Part shown: positions 53,210-61,810 of the stretch, in pieces
Numbering within the stretch: the stretch's first letter is position 1
How the letters are laid out: each line of letters starts with the position of its first letter
Assembly (NCBI GenBank): GCA_019359435.1
Contig: JAHHHI010000091.1
Span: 1 to 64,000, forward strand
DNA length: 64,000 nt
Source of the DNA: Kaiparowitsia implicata GSE-PSE-MK54-09C
GTDB lineage: Bacteria; Cyanobacteriota; Cyanobacteriia; Elainellales; Elainellaceae
Direction: 5' to 3'
Position numbers and translations under genes: made by a program
Notes under the pieces: model-generated
What the model was told of the DNA's origin: nothing
Databases searched by the model: none
What the model saw: only the letters and a program-made list of their open reading frames with translations

Positions 53210-53269
53210 ATGGTTCTCGAACCCGTTTGCTGCCCCACTTGTCACACCCCCTGCACCACTAAGCGGCGA
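53210..53269 (+). pseudogene. IS1-type transposase start fragment
   Basis: Twenty codons, MVLEPVCCPTCHTPCTTKRR, match the start of cyanobacterial IS1-family (InsA-like) zinc-finger transposases, with the CPTC motif intact. The frame then runs into unrelated bases and stops. It is a fragment left after decay or deletion of an IS. Confidence 0.4.
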
Positions 53270-53317
53270 ACCGTTGGGATGACTTAAGCCCAATGGAGTG
53301 CGCAGGTTTCCTGACCG
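53265..53317 (-). pseudogene. fragment related to the THUMP methyltransferase C-terminus
   Basis: On the minus strand this reads PAHSIGLKSSQRFAA and then a stop, closely matching LAQSIGLKSSQRIAVYN at the end of the methyltransferase (coded at about 51666-51708). Most of the ~40 matching bases are identical. It is either a partial duplication or the remnant of a second paralogue fused to the IS1 scrap. Confidence 0.55.
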
Positions 53318-53435
53318 GTTTTCTTAGTATATAAAATGAGTGAATACAGAAAATCAAACAGGCTGCTCGACGACTAGTTTAGGCTAAGGTTGTAATAGCC
53401 ATTTTTCGGTTCTACATACGTCCATAATTTTGCCC

Positions 53436-54110
53436 ATGAACTCCGCTTCACTCCGCTACAAAAAGCTGGTCTGTCACTCACTAGCTGTCTGTCTAAGTAG
53501 CTTATTTCTGCATTATTTCGGCCCCTTAAGGGCTTTCGCTGGGGAGCAAGCTGGTTCGTTAGTAGAAGCTCCTCAGCAAAAGTCGACCGAGCAGGCGGAG
53601 TCTAGTTTACGCATTTTGCCAGAGCCTATGTTGAGTAGTCCGGCGATGGTTTTACCACCGGTTGATCCACCTGCTGGACTTGCTCCGTCAGAGACAGATC
53701 TTTTGCCAGAAACTGTTGAGCAATTGGTGCAACTTCGGCTGAGCTTGAGCGATCGCAAGGTATATGTTTACAGAGGCGATGTTGTTGAGGCGAGTTTTCC
53801 CGTCGCTGTTGGCAGACCTGGATGGGAAACCCCAACGGGAGAATTTGAGGTATTTTCGCAGATCAGTCAGCCCGGTTGGACAAATCCATTTACCGATGAA
53901 GTTATGCCGCCGGGCCCCGAAAATCCTTTAGGCGATCGCTGGATTGGCTTCTGGAGTGATGGGAATAACGTCATCGGCTTTCACGGCACCCCCAACCGTG
54001 ATTCTGTAGGGCGTGCGGCTTCCCACGGCTGCGTTCGTATGTACAACGAAGATATTCGCCAGCTATTCGATATGGTCGACTTGGGAACCCTCGTTATCGT
54101 TGAGGAATAG
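53436..54110 (+). CDS. exported L,D-transpeptidase, copy 1
   Basis: 224 residues from ATG 53436; a TTG at 53430 opens the frame. A signal-type hydrophobic stretch (about 10-36) and a Pro/Ser-rich linker precede a YkuD domain (about 100-222): LSLSDRKVYVYRGD, PVAVGRPGWETPTGEFEV, GFHGTPN and the catalytic SHGCVRMYNEDI with Cys. It would form 3-3 peptidoglycan cross-links or attach proteins in the periplasm. It is very similar in its domain to the gene at 60836. A strong terminator follows. Confidence 0.92.
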   Translation: MNSASLRYKKLVCHSLAVCLSSLFLHYFGPLRAFAGEQAGSLVEAPQQKSTEQAESSLRILPEPMLSSPAMVLPPVDPPAGLAPSETDLLPETVEQLVQLRLSLSDRKVYVYRGDVVEASFPVAVGRPGWETPTGEFEVFSQISQPGWTNPFTDEVMPPGPENPLGDRWIGFWSDGNNVIGFHGTPNRDSVGRAASHGCVRMYNEDIRQLFDMVDLGTLVIVEE

Positions 54111-54181
54111 CGTTTTCTTCTGAGCCTGTGCTTATCCGGCTGAGCCAAGCCAGACATTTACTCTACATAAATTACAGCTCT

Positions 54182-54228
54182 AAAAAAGTCTGCTCTCTCA
54201 TCCAAAGGATGAGAGAGCAGACTTTTTT
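54182..54228. terminator. perfect bidirectional terminator
   Basis: A 22-bp perfect stem (54182-54203 with 54207-54228) with loop AAA, preceded by an A-run and followed by TTTTTT. It ends the L,D-transpeptidase transcript. Confidence 0.9.
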
Positions 54229-54368
54229 ATGCCCAACGGTATGTATACAAGAAAACAGTTTGTTCGTTATGTTGTGTGGAGTCTACCGTAATGAATTTTG
54301 CGATGACATCTATACGACTATTGATAACTACAAGTGATAACTACAGATGACTTTCAGGAGATGCCAGT

Positions 54369-55088
54369 ATGAAGCAACATAGATCACTATCTGCCTCGCG
54401 TCGAGGTTTGATAAAGTGGGGGCTTTTAGGCTTTGGAGGGCTAATGATTGCGGCTCTTCCTAAAGCGGTAAGCGCCCAGTCTAGCGGCCGCACCATTACC
54501 TTTTCTGCTGATGACGTGGGTATTCTTAACTTTGCCCTACTGTTAGAAGAACTTGAGGCTGCTTTTTACGCCGCTGCCGTTGACTCTGGCCAAATTTCTG
54601 ACAGCATGGAACTGGAGTATGTGCAAGTTTTAGGCGCTCAAGAAGCGGCTCACGTCACATTTTTGCGGAGTGTTTTAGGTGATCAGGTGCTGTTTGAAAC
54701 AGCAGATCTGAGCTTCAATTCCTCTGGATTGAATGCTGTTTTGAGCGATCGCAGCACCATTCTCAACACAGCGGTCACTTTAGAAGATCTGGGCGTTCAT
54801 GCTTATAACGGGGCTGGCCCTAGCCTCACTAACCCCACTTTTATTCTGGCCGCAGGCTCAATTGTTTCGGTTGAAGCCCGCCACGCTGGCGGTGTACGAG
54901 CGCTGCTTGGGAGATCTACTACCCAACCCGACAGCGATCGATTGGTGAGTGATGACGATCTGGTCGCTAGCCTCAACCCGTTCAAGGGCCAGGCTTACGA
55001 CGAGCTGTACACTCCCGGACAAGTCGTAGCTATTGTCGGATCCCTCGGCATTCTCAACAATCCCATCAATGGCGCGCTCGTTGCCTAA
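54369..55088 (+). CDS. exported ferritin-like domain protein, first of a pair
   Basis: 239 residues. The N-terminus has twin Arg (SRRGLIKWGLLGFGGLMIAALP), suggesting Tat export, cut after VSAQ. The Ferritin_2-type four-helix bundle follows: FALLLEELEAAFYAAAVDSGQ, VLGAQEAAHVTFLRSVL, VTLEDLGVHAYNGAGP and VSVEARHAGGVRALLG, with Glu/His residues placed as in di-iron carriers (E in LEELEA, EAAHV, EARH). This family includes plant desiccation-related proteins. Strong SD-like AGGAG (54357) precedes the ATG. The second copy follows 12 bases after the stop. Confidence 0.87.
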   Translation: MKQHRSLSASRRGLIKWGLLGFGGLMIAALPKAVSAQSSGRTITFSADDVGILNFALLLEELEAAFYAAAVDSGQISDSMELEYVQVLGAQEAAHVTFLRSVLGDQVLFETADLSFNSSGLNAVLSDRSTILNTAVTLEDLGVHAYNGAGPSLTNPTFILAAGSIVSVEARHAGGVRALLGRSTTQPDSDRLVSDDDLVASLNPFKGQAYDELYTPGQVVAIVGSLGILNNPINGALVA

Positions 55089-55100
55089 AGGAGACTATCT

Positions 55101-56033
55101 ATGAAAATCTATTTCAACTCAATTTTCTATCCAATAAATCAGGCTCTGCGGCCTGTAATTGTAAAGATTACTGCCTTGGGCGATCGCTGCGATCAGCAGA
55201 TTAAACAGATGCAGCGTCTAGGCCGAACGATAGCTCTTGCCCTGCCGCTGGCAATGCTGCTGCTCTGCGCTGGCCCGATCGCTGCCGCCCAAGCCCAGGA
55301 AGCTGTCTTGACCCCTCGACAGGTGACTGAATATGCCCTCACCCTAGAAAAACTAGAAGCTGACTTTTACCGCCGTGCGGTCACGGCTGCTCAAAGCGGT
55401 GGCTTGTCTGGCGTTCCCCAAGCGGCAAAAGATATCATTGTTTCTTACGGTCAAGACGAAGCCCAGCACGTAGCTGATCTTTCGGCTGTTCTGCCTTCGT
55501 TGGGTGGCAATCCAGATATGGTTGTGATTCCGACTAACCCCAATTACGCGGCTATCCTAGGCCGCGACCCGTTTGCTAATCCGGCCGACTTTTTGCTGGT
55601 TGGGCAGTACGTCGAAGATCTGGGTGTTGCCGCTTACAAAGGACAAGTACAAAACCTGTTGGCCGCAGGTGAAGCTGGTAAAACCGTACTGGCGGCAGCG
55701 CTAGAAATTCATAGCGTAGAGGCTCGCCATGCAGCCGGTGTCAGGTTCCTCCGGCAGACTCTGCTAGGCGCTGATGTCAGGCCCTGGATTTCAGAGAACG
55801 CCAGGACTAAACAGAATGCCAGCAGTGTCGAAGTCATTTACAACGAAAATCGGATGGGTTCTCCTATTCCCTTTAGTTCTGACGCATTCGACGGTTATGC
55901 AACTCAGAGTGAAGTCTTGGCACTCGTCGGCCCGATTTTGACTGAAGCTCCTCAAACTAGCCAACCCAGACCTCAAACGCCCAGCAACCAAGGTGGATCT
56001 ACAGAAAACAACGCTCCTCGAGCACTTTGGTAG
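55101..56033 (+). CDS. exported ferritin-like domain protein, second of a pair
   Basis: 310 residues. A long N-terminal region ends in a signal-type segment (IALALPLAMLLLCAGPIAAAQAQ, about 45-66). The Ferritin_2 bundle has YALTLEKLEADFYRRAVTAAQ, QDEAQHVADLSAVLP, YVEDLGVAAYKGQ and IHSVEARHAAGVRFLRQTL. A proline-rich tail ends the protein. A ribosome site (AAAGGAG) precedes the ATG, and a terminator lies about 70 bases after the stop. It forms a two-gene operon with the gene at 54369. Function: iron binding or desiccation protection by family only. Confidence 0.87.
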   Translation: MKIYFNSIFYPINQALRPVIVKITALGDRCDQQIKQMQRLGRTIALALPLAMLLLCAGPIAAAQAQEAVLTPRQVTEYALTLEKLEADFYRRAVTAAQSGGLSGVPQAAKDIIVSYGQDEAQHVADLSAVLPSLGGNPDMVVIPTNPNYAAILGRDPFANPADFLLVGQYVEDLGVAAYKGQVQNLLAAGEAGKTVLAAALEIHSVEARHAAGVRFLRQTLLGADVRPWISENARTKQNASSVEVIYNENRMGSPIPFSSDAFDGYATQSEVLALVGPILTEAPQTSQPRPQTPSNQGGSTENNAPRALW

Positions 56034-56100
56034 GCCCAATTTTGGTGACAACCGTTGAGAAGCTAGCCAGAGCCATTTACAAACCTCTGCTTTAACTCAG

Positions 56101-56136
56101 CAAAAGCCGTTGCTTCCCAGTGAGCAGCGGCTTTTG
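56101..56136 (+). terminator. terminator of the ferritin-like operon
   Basis: CAAAAGCCGTTGCT (56101-56114) pairs with AGCAGCGGCTTTTG (56123-56136), one G-U. The TTTTG run completes an intrinsic terminator. Confidence 0.8.
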
Positions 56137-56376
56137 TCTCGTTCTAGGGCATCAATGGCGCGGCTTTCTGAACTGGTTTGGCCTCTCGTATCCCAGAAAC
56201 AGCTGTTTCTAAAGCTGAGATGACCTTTCAGAAAACATTAAAGAACCCGTAGACCCTGTTTAAAGGGTCGCTAAAAACCGTATGGTTTTCAAAGGCGGTC
56301 TTTTGGAGAACCGCGCCTCGCAAAGTTCCCCATAACCCCTTTGTGTATTATGCGTATTGCCACGCAGGCTCGGGGC

Positions 56377-57363
56377 CTATCGGCTTAGCTCCAGCATCCG
56401 CTGAATTGGCTTGAGCGCAGCGGTTTGGGTGTCGGCGGGGAGGGTGATTTCGGGCTGGCGATCGCGCATACAGAGATACAGCTTTTCTAGTGTATTGAGC
56501 CGCATGTGAGGGCATTCGTTGCAGGCGCATTGGTTCATGGGCGGCGCAGGGATAAACTGCTTCTGCGGTGTTGCCTTTTGCATCTGGTGGATGATGCCCG
56601 GCTCTGTCGCCACAATAAATGATGGGCGATCGCTCCGTTGGGTATAGTTCAACAGCGCCGTAGTGGAGCCAATATAGTGGGCATGGCGCAGCACCGCAGG
56701 CTCACATTCGGGATGAGCAATGATCTCAGTCTCAGGATGCTGAATCTGTAATTCTACAATCTTGCGTTCTGAAAACGTTTCATGCACCATGCAGCTGCCC
56801 TGCCATAGCACTAGATCACGCCCCGTCTGCTCCATCACATAGCGACCCAAGTTGCGATCTGGCGCGAAGATAATGGGCTGGTCATCGGGAATTTGTTGAA
56901 TGATCTTCACCGCATTAGAACTCGTGCAGATAATGTCACTCATCGCCTTGATCTCAGCCGTGCAGTTAATGTAAGACACCACGAGATGATCGGGATGCGC
57001 TGCCTTGAATGCAGCAAACGCATCAGGCGGGCAACTATCTGCAAGGGAGCATCCTGCAGCCAGATCTGGCAGCAGCACTAGCTTGTGGGGGTTGAGGATC
57101 TTGGCCGTCTCTGCCATAAAGTGAACCCCGGCAAACACAATCACGTCGGCATCTGTGCTGGCAGCCTGCTGCGATAGACCGAGTGAGTCGCCAATATAGT
57201 CAGCAATATCCTGAATATCGGGATCTTGGTAGTAGTGTGCCAACACGATGGCGTTAAGGTCTTGCTTGAGAGCGGCGATCGCCCCAAACAAATCTGCAGG
57301 CAAATCATAGAAGCCCCCTGAAACACGCGAGGGATTTTGGTGAGATGAAACAGTAGTAAACAC
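56377..57363 (-). CDS. nadA: quinolinate synthase A
   Basis: 328 residues from the GTG at 57363 (frame reaches 57636, but the extra 91 residues are not family-like). NadA condenses iminoaspartate with dihydroxyacetone phosphate to quinolinate for NAD synthesis. Marks are [34 protein letters not shown] and the 4Fe-4S cysteines in [21 protein letters not shown] and [11 protein letters not shown]. The active-site ICTSSNA and GSCMVHETF segments are present. No nadB or nadC lies near. It is divergent from the beta-propeller/transglutaminase gene. Confidence 0.94.
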   Translation of the reverse strand: MFTTVSSHQNPSRVSGGFYDLPADLFGAIAALKQDLNAIVLAHYYQDPDIQDIADYIGDSLGLSQQAASTDADVIVFAGVHFMAETAKILNPHKLVLLPDLAAGCSLADSCPPDAFAAFKAAHPDHLVVSYINCTAEIKAMSDIICTSSNAVKIIQQIPDDQPIIFAPDRNLGRYVMEQTGRDLVLWQGSCMVHETFSERKIVELQIQHPETEIIAHPECEPAVLRHAHYIGSTTALLNYTQRSDRPSFIVATEPGIIHQMQKATPQKQFIPAPPMNQCACNECPHMRLNTLEKLYLCMRDRQPEITLPADTQTAALKPIQRMLELSR

Positions 57364-57696
57364 GATGGCACTAGGTCCTGGGTGACAGAATGGATAAACG
57401 CAGCCACAACTTATAGTTAATTCTACCAAAATCAATAGAGGCTGCGGGGGCTTCCCCAGGCAGATTTTTGGACGGTGCGTCACGCCCTCTCTTTGCACCG
57501 ACACCTTTCGTCTGATCGCAAGCTTGATACATAAGAGGGAGCCAGTTTTGACTATGATGATGGGCAGGTAGTGCGCTCCCTTGCCCCCCAGCTCAGAATT
57601 GACTCGGCCGCGCTGTTCATCCAGTGCCCTGCTCAATTCTTCTTAGCTGCGATCGCCCACTGCCCCGTCCGTTACTGATGCTCTGGCCTGAATACC

Positions 57697-59385
57697 ATGC
57701 TGCTCGAACCCGCATCGACTCAAATGCCCTCCCCAACCTCCGAGCTTGCATCGATGCAGGCGCTGCCGCGTTCCGTTCGACCTCTTGGGATCTATGCTTT
57801 GGCTGGTATTACGTCTACCGCCGATGGAAACTTGTTGGCGATCGACCCTTCTCGGGGCTATGTGTTAAAAATTGATCCGGCCACCGACAACACCACAATT
57901 CTCAATACTCAGCAAAGCGAGCATTTCTTAGATGCGGGGGGTCTTTATTTGGCCGGTGACACCCTCTGGTTTACGCGTGACAACAGCATCTACTTCTGCA
58001 ACCTAACCGACTTCACCCCCCAACTGTTTGGCTCGCTACCCTACCCGGCTGATGGGGTGGCGGTGTGGCAATCCGCAGTCTATGTGAGCTGCCAAAAAGC
58101 AGGCTACATCTTGATCTACGACATCACCACTCGGCGCGAAATTACGCGCTTTACATCTCCAGGCGTGGGAATCGAACGCCTCACCATTCGAGATGAGGAC
58201 TTGTGGATTTGTGACGACATCGAGCAAAGTGTTTACTGCATGGATCGGGCGACGGGCGAGCTAAAATTCAGCGTTCTGACTCCGTTCCGCCCGCCGACGG
58301 GGTTGGCGTTTCAGCCTACGACCAATACCCTCTACGTGGCTTACATGATTGAAGAGGGGTTCGTGCGCGATAACCCCAATACGCCGGACTATCCCTATGA
58401 GTTGGGAGTGCGCGATCGCCTGCTGATTCATCCACTCCAGTTTCGCCATGACGCCGCGGAGCACTACACCCTATCCAATGGGTTTTTGATTGAGATGTCC
58501 TATGTAGAGGAGTTGGCACCTCTCGAAGATGCCTCAGAGCTGAATGTCGATAATTTTGAATGGCGCATTGCCCTCCCTGCAGAAACGAATCGCCAGCGGG
58601 TGAAGCAGGTAGAGTCCATTGGCAGGCCCTTTACGGAAGAGATCGTGGATGGGCAGCGGGTGGCGGTGTTTCGGTTTGAGCACTTAGGCTTTGGCGATCG
58701 CCATCTGTTTGGCTGGAAGGCGCTGCTAGAGGTGCGGGCCATTAAGTACCATCTCACCTATGACGATGTGGATCAGATCCCGGCGTTGCCGGTCGATTTT
58801 CAGGCGCGCTATCTGGTCGATGATGACGATCTAGCGATGGATAACCCCGTCATTCAACAGGCCGCACGAGAGGCCATCGGTACAGAAACTAACTTGCTGC
58901 GGAAGATGCTAAAAATCCGCAACTATGTTTATGATCGCCTCTCCTATGGGCTAACCGTTCATATTGAAACACCAGATGTGGTGCTAGAACGGGGTGTTGG
59001 CTCCTGTGGCGAATATGTCGGGCTGTTGCTAGCGCTAGCGCGACTCAATGGCATTGCCTGCCGCACAGTGGGGCGCTATAAGTGCCCTCCGTTTGGCGAT
59101 CGCCACCAGCAACCCTTAGAGCCTGATTACAACCACGTGTGGATTGAGTTTTATATCCCAGGCATGGGCTGGGTTCCAATGGAGTCAAACGTCGATGATG
59201 TAGCCGAAGGTGGGCCGTACCCTACCCGCTTTTTTATGGGCTTGCCGTGGTGGCACGCAGAAATGAGTAAAGACATCGCCTTTGAAACCATCACAACCCC
59301 CAAGGGTGATATCGACCTATCCCTTGGGGATCTATCGATTAACCACATTCGCTTCACGATTCTGAACGAATTGCCTGCTCCGTAG
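57697..59385 (+). CDS. beta-propeller plus transglutaminase-like protein
   Basis: 562 residues. Residues 30-230 form propeller-like blades (GIYALAGITSTADGNLLAIDPSRGYVLKID, LTIRDEDLWICDD). A middle beta domain (about 280-400) follows, then a transglutaminase core (about 420-540) with the catalytic Cys in GVGSCGEYVGLLLALARLNGI, His in NHVWIEFYIPGMGW, and Asp/Asn in PMESNVDD. It may cross-link or hydrolyse amide bonds. No signal peptide is evident. No partner gene (such as an alpha-E or circularly permuted ATP-grasp) is near. Function unknown. Confidence 0.85.
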   Translation: MLLEPASTQMPSPTSELASMQALPRSVRPLGIYALAGITSTADGNLLAIDPSRGYVLKIDPATDNTTILNTQQSEHFLDAGGLYLAGDTLWFTRDNSIYFCNLTDFTPQLFGSLPYPADGVAVWQSAVYVSCQKAGYILIYDITTRREITRFTSPGVGIERLTIRDEDLWICDDIEQSVYCMDRATGELKFSVLTPFRPPTGLAFQPTTNTLYVAYMIEEGFVRDNPNTPDYPYELGVRDRLLIHPLQFRHDAAEHYTLSNGFLIEMSYVEELAPLEDASELNVDNFEWRIALPAETNRQRVKQVESIGRPFTEEIVDGQRVAVFRFEHLGFGDRHLFGWKALLEVRAIKYHLTYDDVDQIPALPVDFQARYLVDDDDLAMDNPVIQQAAREAIGTETNLLRKMLKIRNYVYDRLSYGLTVHIETPDVVLERGVGSCGEYVGLLLALARLNGIACRTVGRYKCPPFGDRHQQPLEPDYNHVWIEFYIPGMGWVPMESNVDDVAEGGPYPTRFFMGLPWWHAEMSKDIAFETITTPKGDIDLSLGDLSINHIRFTILNELPAP

Positions 59386-59460
59386 GTGTAGCAGCATCCA
59401 CCCCCAGCCTGCTCGCTATCGCCCAACACCTCCCCACGCTGAGGTGCATGGGCTTATAAA

Positions 59461-59499
59461 CGAGGGAAGGGAGACGGCACTGCCATCTCCCTTCCCTCG
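59461..59499. terminator. perfect hairpin after the transglutaminase gene
   Basis: CGAGGGAAGGGAGA (59461-59474) pairs with TCTCCCTTCCCTCG (59486-59499). It sits between the convergent genes at 59385 and 59596 and may stop both transcripts. Confidence 0.6.
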
Positions 59500-59595
59500 C
59501 TATATGACTGACAAAGTAACAGACTAGCCGTTGCGTAGCCTGCCGTTTGAGCCAGATGCTCGCCACGTTAGCCGCACACAACGGTTGCTGAGTAT

Positions 59596-60099
59596 CTAGA
59601 ATAGACCGCGCACTGGCCCAGTAGGCGCAGCGGGTGGAACGCCAGGCGCTGCCGGAGTGAGCATGGGGCGATCAAACTGGACGGGAATACCTGTGGGACT
59701 GGCCTGCTGAAACCCCGGCGAAAAGAAAAGCGAGGTGTCAAATGGGCTAGCCAAGTCTGCGGTGCGAATGGCCGGAGTTTCAGTGCCTTGGTCGCGCAGA
59801 GTGTTGACATAGACTTCATGCACAGAGCGTCCATCTAGCGAAATGTTGCCCTCGGGAAAGGGGCCAATCAACCAGGTGATGTTGTTGGGAATTTGCCGGT
59901 TGCGCCAGTAGGTGCCGCTAAGCCCAAAGTAAGCATCTTCATAGGCATCTTGCACTGTTTGCTGGCCTCTGAGGCGCTCGCGGGTGCGGAGTGGTTGAGC
60001 ATCTTGGGCGATCGCCGCCCCTGCCCATGCGAGCGATGATGCCACCAGCAGCACCCCTGCAACCAGACCTCGTGTCCTCATGCCCATGACTATGCTCAT
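59596..60099 (-). CDS. secreted hypothetical protein
   Basis: 167 residues. A signal peptide (LVAGVLLVASSLAWAGAAIAQ, cut near residue 31) is followed by a mature part with DAYEDAYFGLSGTYWRNRQI and GPFPEGNISLDGRSVHEVYVNTL. The tail is Pro/Ala-rich (APGVPPAAPTGPVRGLF). No domain is recognised, but the protein looks authentic by codon use and a HIP1 site. It is probably periplasmic. Confidence 0.75.
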   Translation of the reverse strand: MSIVMGMRTRGLVAGVLLVASSLAWAGAAIAQDAQPLRTRERLRGQQTVQDAYEDAYFGLSGTYWRNRQIPNNITWLIGPFPEGNISLDGRSVHEVYVNTLRDQGTETPAIRTADLASPFDTSLFFSPGFQQASPTGIPVQFDRPMLTPAAPGVPPAAPTGPVRGLF

Positions 60100-60835
60100 A
60101 CCGTTTACCCCTCAATAGTTGCCCTTTATCCTAACCTATGAAAATCAGTTGCGATCGCTTTTTTTAAGCCGGTCAACTTCTCATAGTTGCCCCTACTATA
60201 GCAATCCCAAAAAAGGGGTGAACCCTGCATTCTCTCTAGCGTTGATTCGAGCCCATAACAGAGATTGGAGAATCTGAAAGCGCGATCAGATTTAGAAGTT
60301 AGTGACGTCAAAATCACGTACTAAAATCCTATACTTAGAGCAAGCGTTTTGAGCAAAGAGTGCTAGCTAATTCCTCAAAAATCTATCCCTGTGGTAACGC
60401 TACAGGGTGAAATGATCCATGACGCTATAGGTGGGTGGAGCGAGATGCCGGGTCTAGGACGCTGAGTTATTCCCTCTCGTTAATCCAGTGTGTAATAGAA
60501 TTAAAGGCTCACAAAGGCGCGGTTCACCCATCACAGTGTCCTGGTAAGTGCTTCTGGTTTGTACGCTGTATTTTGTGCTGTCGTCAGCATCCACCTGATT
60601 GCGGCGTTTAGAAGCGTCGTCGCATTCAGGTGTAGCTGGGGAGATTCTAAGTCAGGATTAATCTTTGATTTGGGTGGCGTGGATATTCTATTGCCAGTAG
60701 TGAAATTGTGTCAGGGTTATGAATAGGGTGTTTGCCCTGTATAGGGTGTTCTAAAACGGGTTGGGGTCGGGGCTTAAGGCACCTGCTTCGATATGTTCTG
60801 GAATGTCCTGGAGTGAGTGAGTTAGATTGGGCTGA
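60100..60835. other. intergenic region upstream of the second L,D-transpeptidase
   Basis: About 735 bases, no gene seen. It has a short repeat ATAGGGTGTT (twice, near 60723-60750) and several GGGG-rich stretches. Promoters of the divergent genes at 60099 (minus) and 60836 (plus) are expected here. Confidence 0.45.
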
Positions 60836-61564
60836 ATGTTTGAGCTGAATGTCGTCATGAATGAACTGCTAATGGGTGGGGGAAGTGAGGAGCAACATCG
60901 CCGTCAGGTGACGCCCCAACGTCGTCTAGGGCGATCGCTCTGGATAGCGCTATTGGGCAGCGGAGTATGGCTGATGCTGGCGGATATCGCCCCGGCTCAG
61001 GATGCCATCCGCAGGCTAAATTTGTCTTCCACCCCCGCTTTCATTGATACCCCAATAGGAGCTGAGGATGGCTCTCAGATGGCGCTGTCTCCCGCCTATG
61101 AACCCTATCTCGAACCCGTGGTATATGAGGCCGAGGCCGATGTGCCCCTACTGCACGAGGCTGCGGTAGGGGAGCCTCTGCTCATTGAGATTCACCTGGG
61201 CGATCGCCGGTTGACGCTATACCAAGGGGACACTGCCATTAAGCAGTATCCCGTTGCGGTAGGGCGCGAGGGCTGGCAAACACCCACGGGTGAGTTTGAA
61301 GTGACGCAGATGATTCCTGATCCAGCCTGGCAGCATCCCTTTACCGGCGATGTGATTCTCGGCGGCACGCCTGAAAATCCCTTAGGCCGCTATTGGATTG
61401 GCTTTTGGACGGATGGCACCAACTGGGTTGGGATGCATGGCACCCCGAATCCTGAAACCGTGGGCACGGCGGCTTCTCATGGCTGCATCCGGCTATATAA
61501 CCAAGATATTGAAGAGCTGTTTGCGCTCGTGCAGCCAGGCACCCCAGTAGTGGTGGTGCCCTAG
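60836..61564 (+). CDS. exported L,D-transpeptidase, copy 2
   Basis: 242 residues. The start is uncertain (ATG 60857 is the main alternative). A membrane or signal helix lies at about 34-53 (LWIALLGSGVWLMLADIA). The YkuD domain (about 115-240) has IHLGDRRLTLYQGD, PVAVGREGWQTPTGEFEV, GMHGTPN and the catalytic SHGCIRLYNQDI. Closely related to the copy at 53436 in the catalytic half but diverged in the linker. Role: peptidoglycan cross-linking in the periplasm. Confidence 0.9.
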   Translation: MFELNVVMNELLMGGGSEEQHRRQVTPQRRLGRSLWIALLGSGVWLMLADIAPAQDAIRRLNLSSTPAFIDTPIGAEDGSQMALSPAYEPYLEPVVYEAEADVPLLHEAAVGEPLLIEIHLGDRRLTLYQGDTAIKQYPVAVGREGWQTPTGEFEVTQMIPDPAWQHPFTGDVILGGTPENPLGRYWIGFWTDGTNWVGMHGTPNPETVGTAASHGCIRLYNQDIEELFALVQPGTPVVVVP

Positions 61565-61810
61565 TGCCAAGTTCCTTGAAGTTCTTAGAAACGTTCTTAG
61601 AAACGCTCTGACTAAGAGGATGGAGCGTGAGCGACAGAAGGACGAGTTTCCCTTGATCAACTATCCGTTCGCGTTCTCACCAAAACAAAATGGAGCGTTG
61701 CAGGCTGTTGAGCCTGCGGGTTTCTGCCCTCTTTGATCGATGGCCTACTGACCCAGTCATTCCACCTCACACAACTCCACTACTGTCCTGCCCTTGCAAA
61801 TGGTGCATCC

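Larger units (their letters stand above)
52740..53435. other. intergenic region rich in gene scraps
   Basis: About 700 bases. It holds a long perfect terminator hairpin, an IS1-type transposase start fragment and a piece related to the 3' end of the THUMP methyltransferase. No complete gene. A 16-17-base motif also present near 509 recurs at about 53336-53352. Confidence 0.55.
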
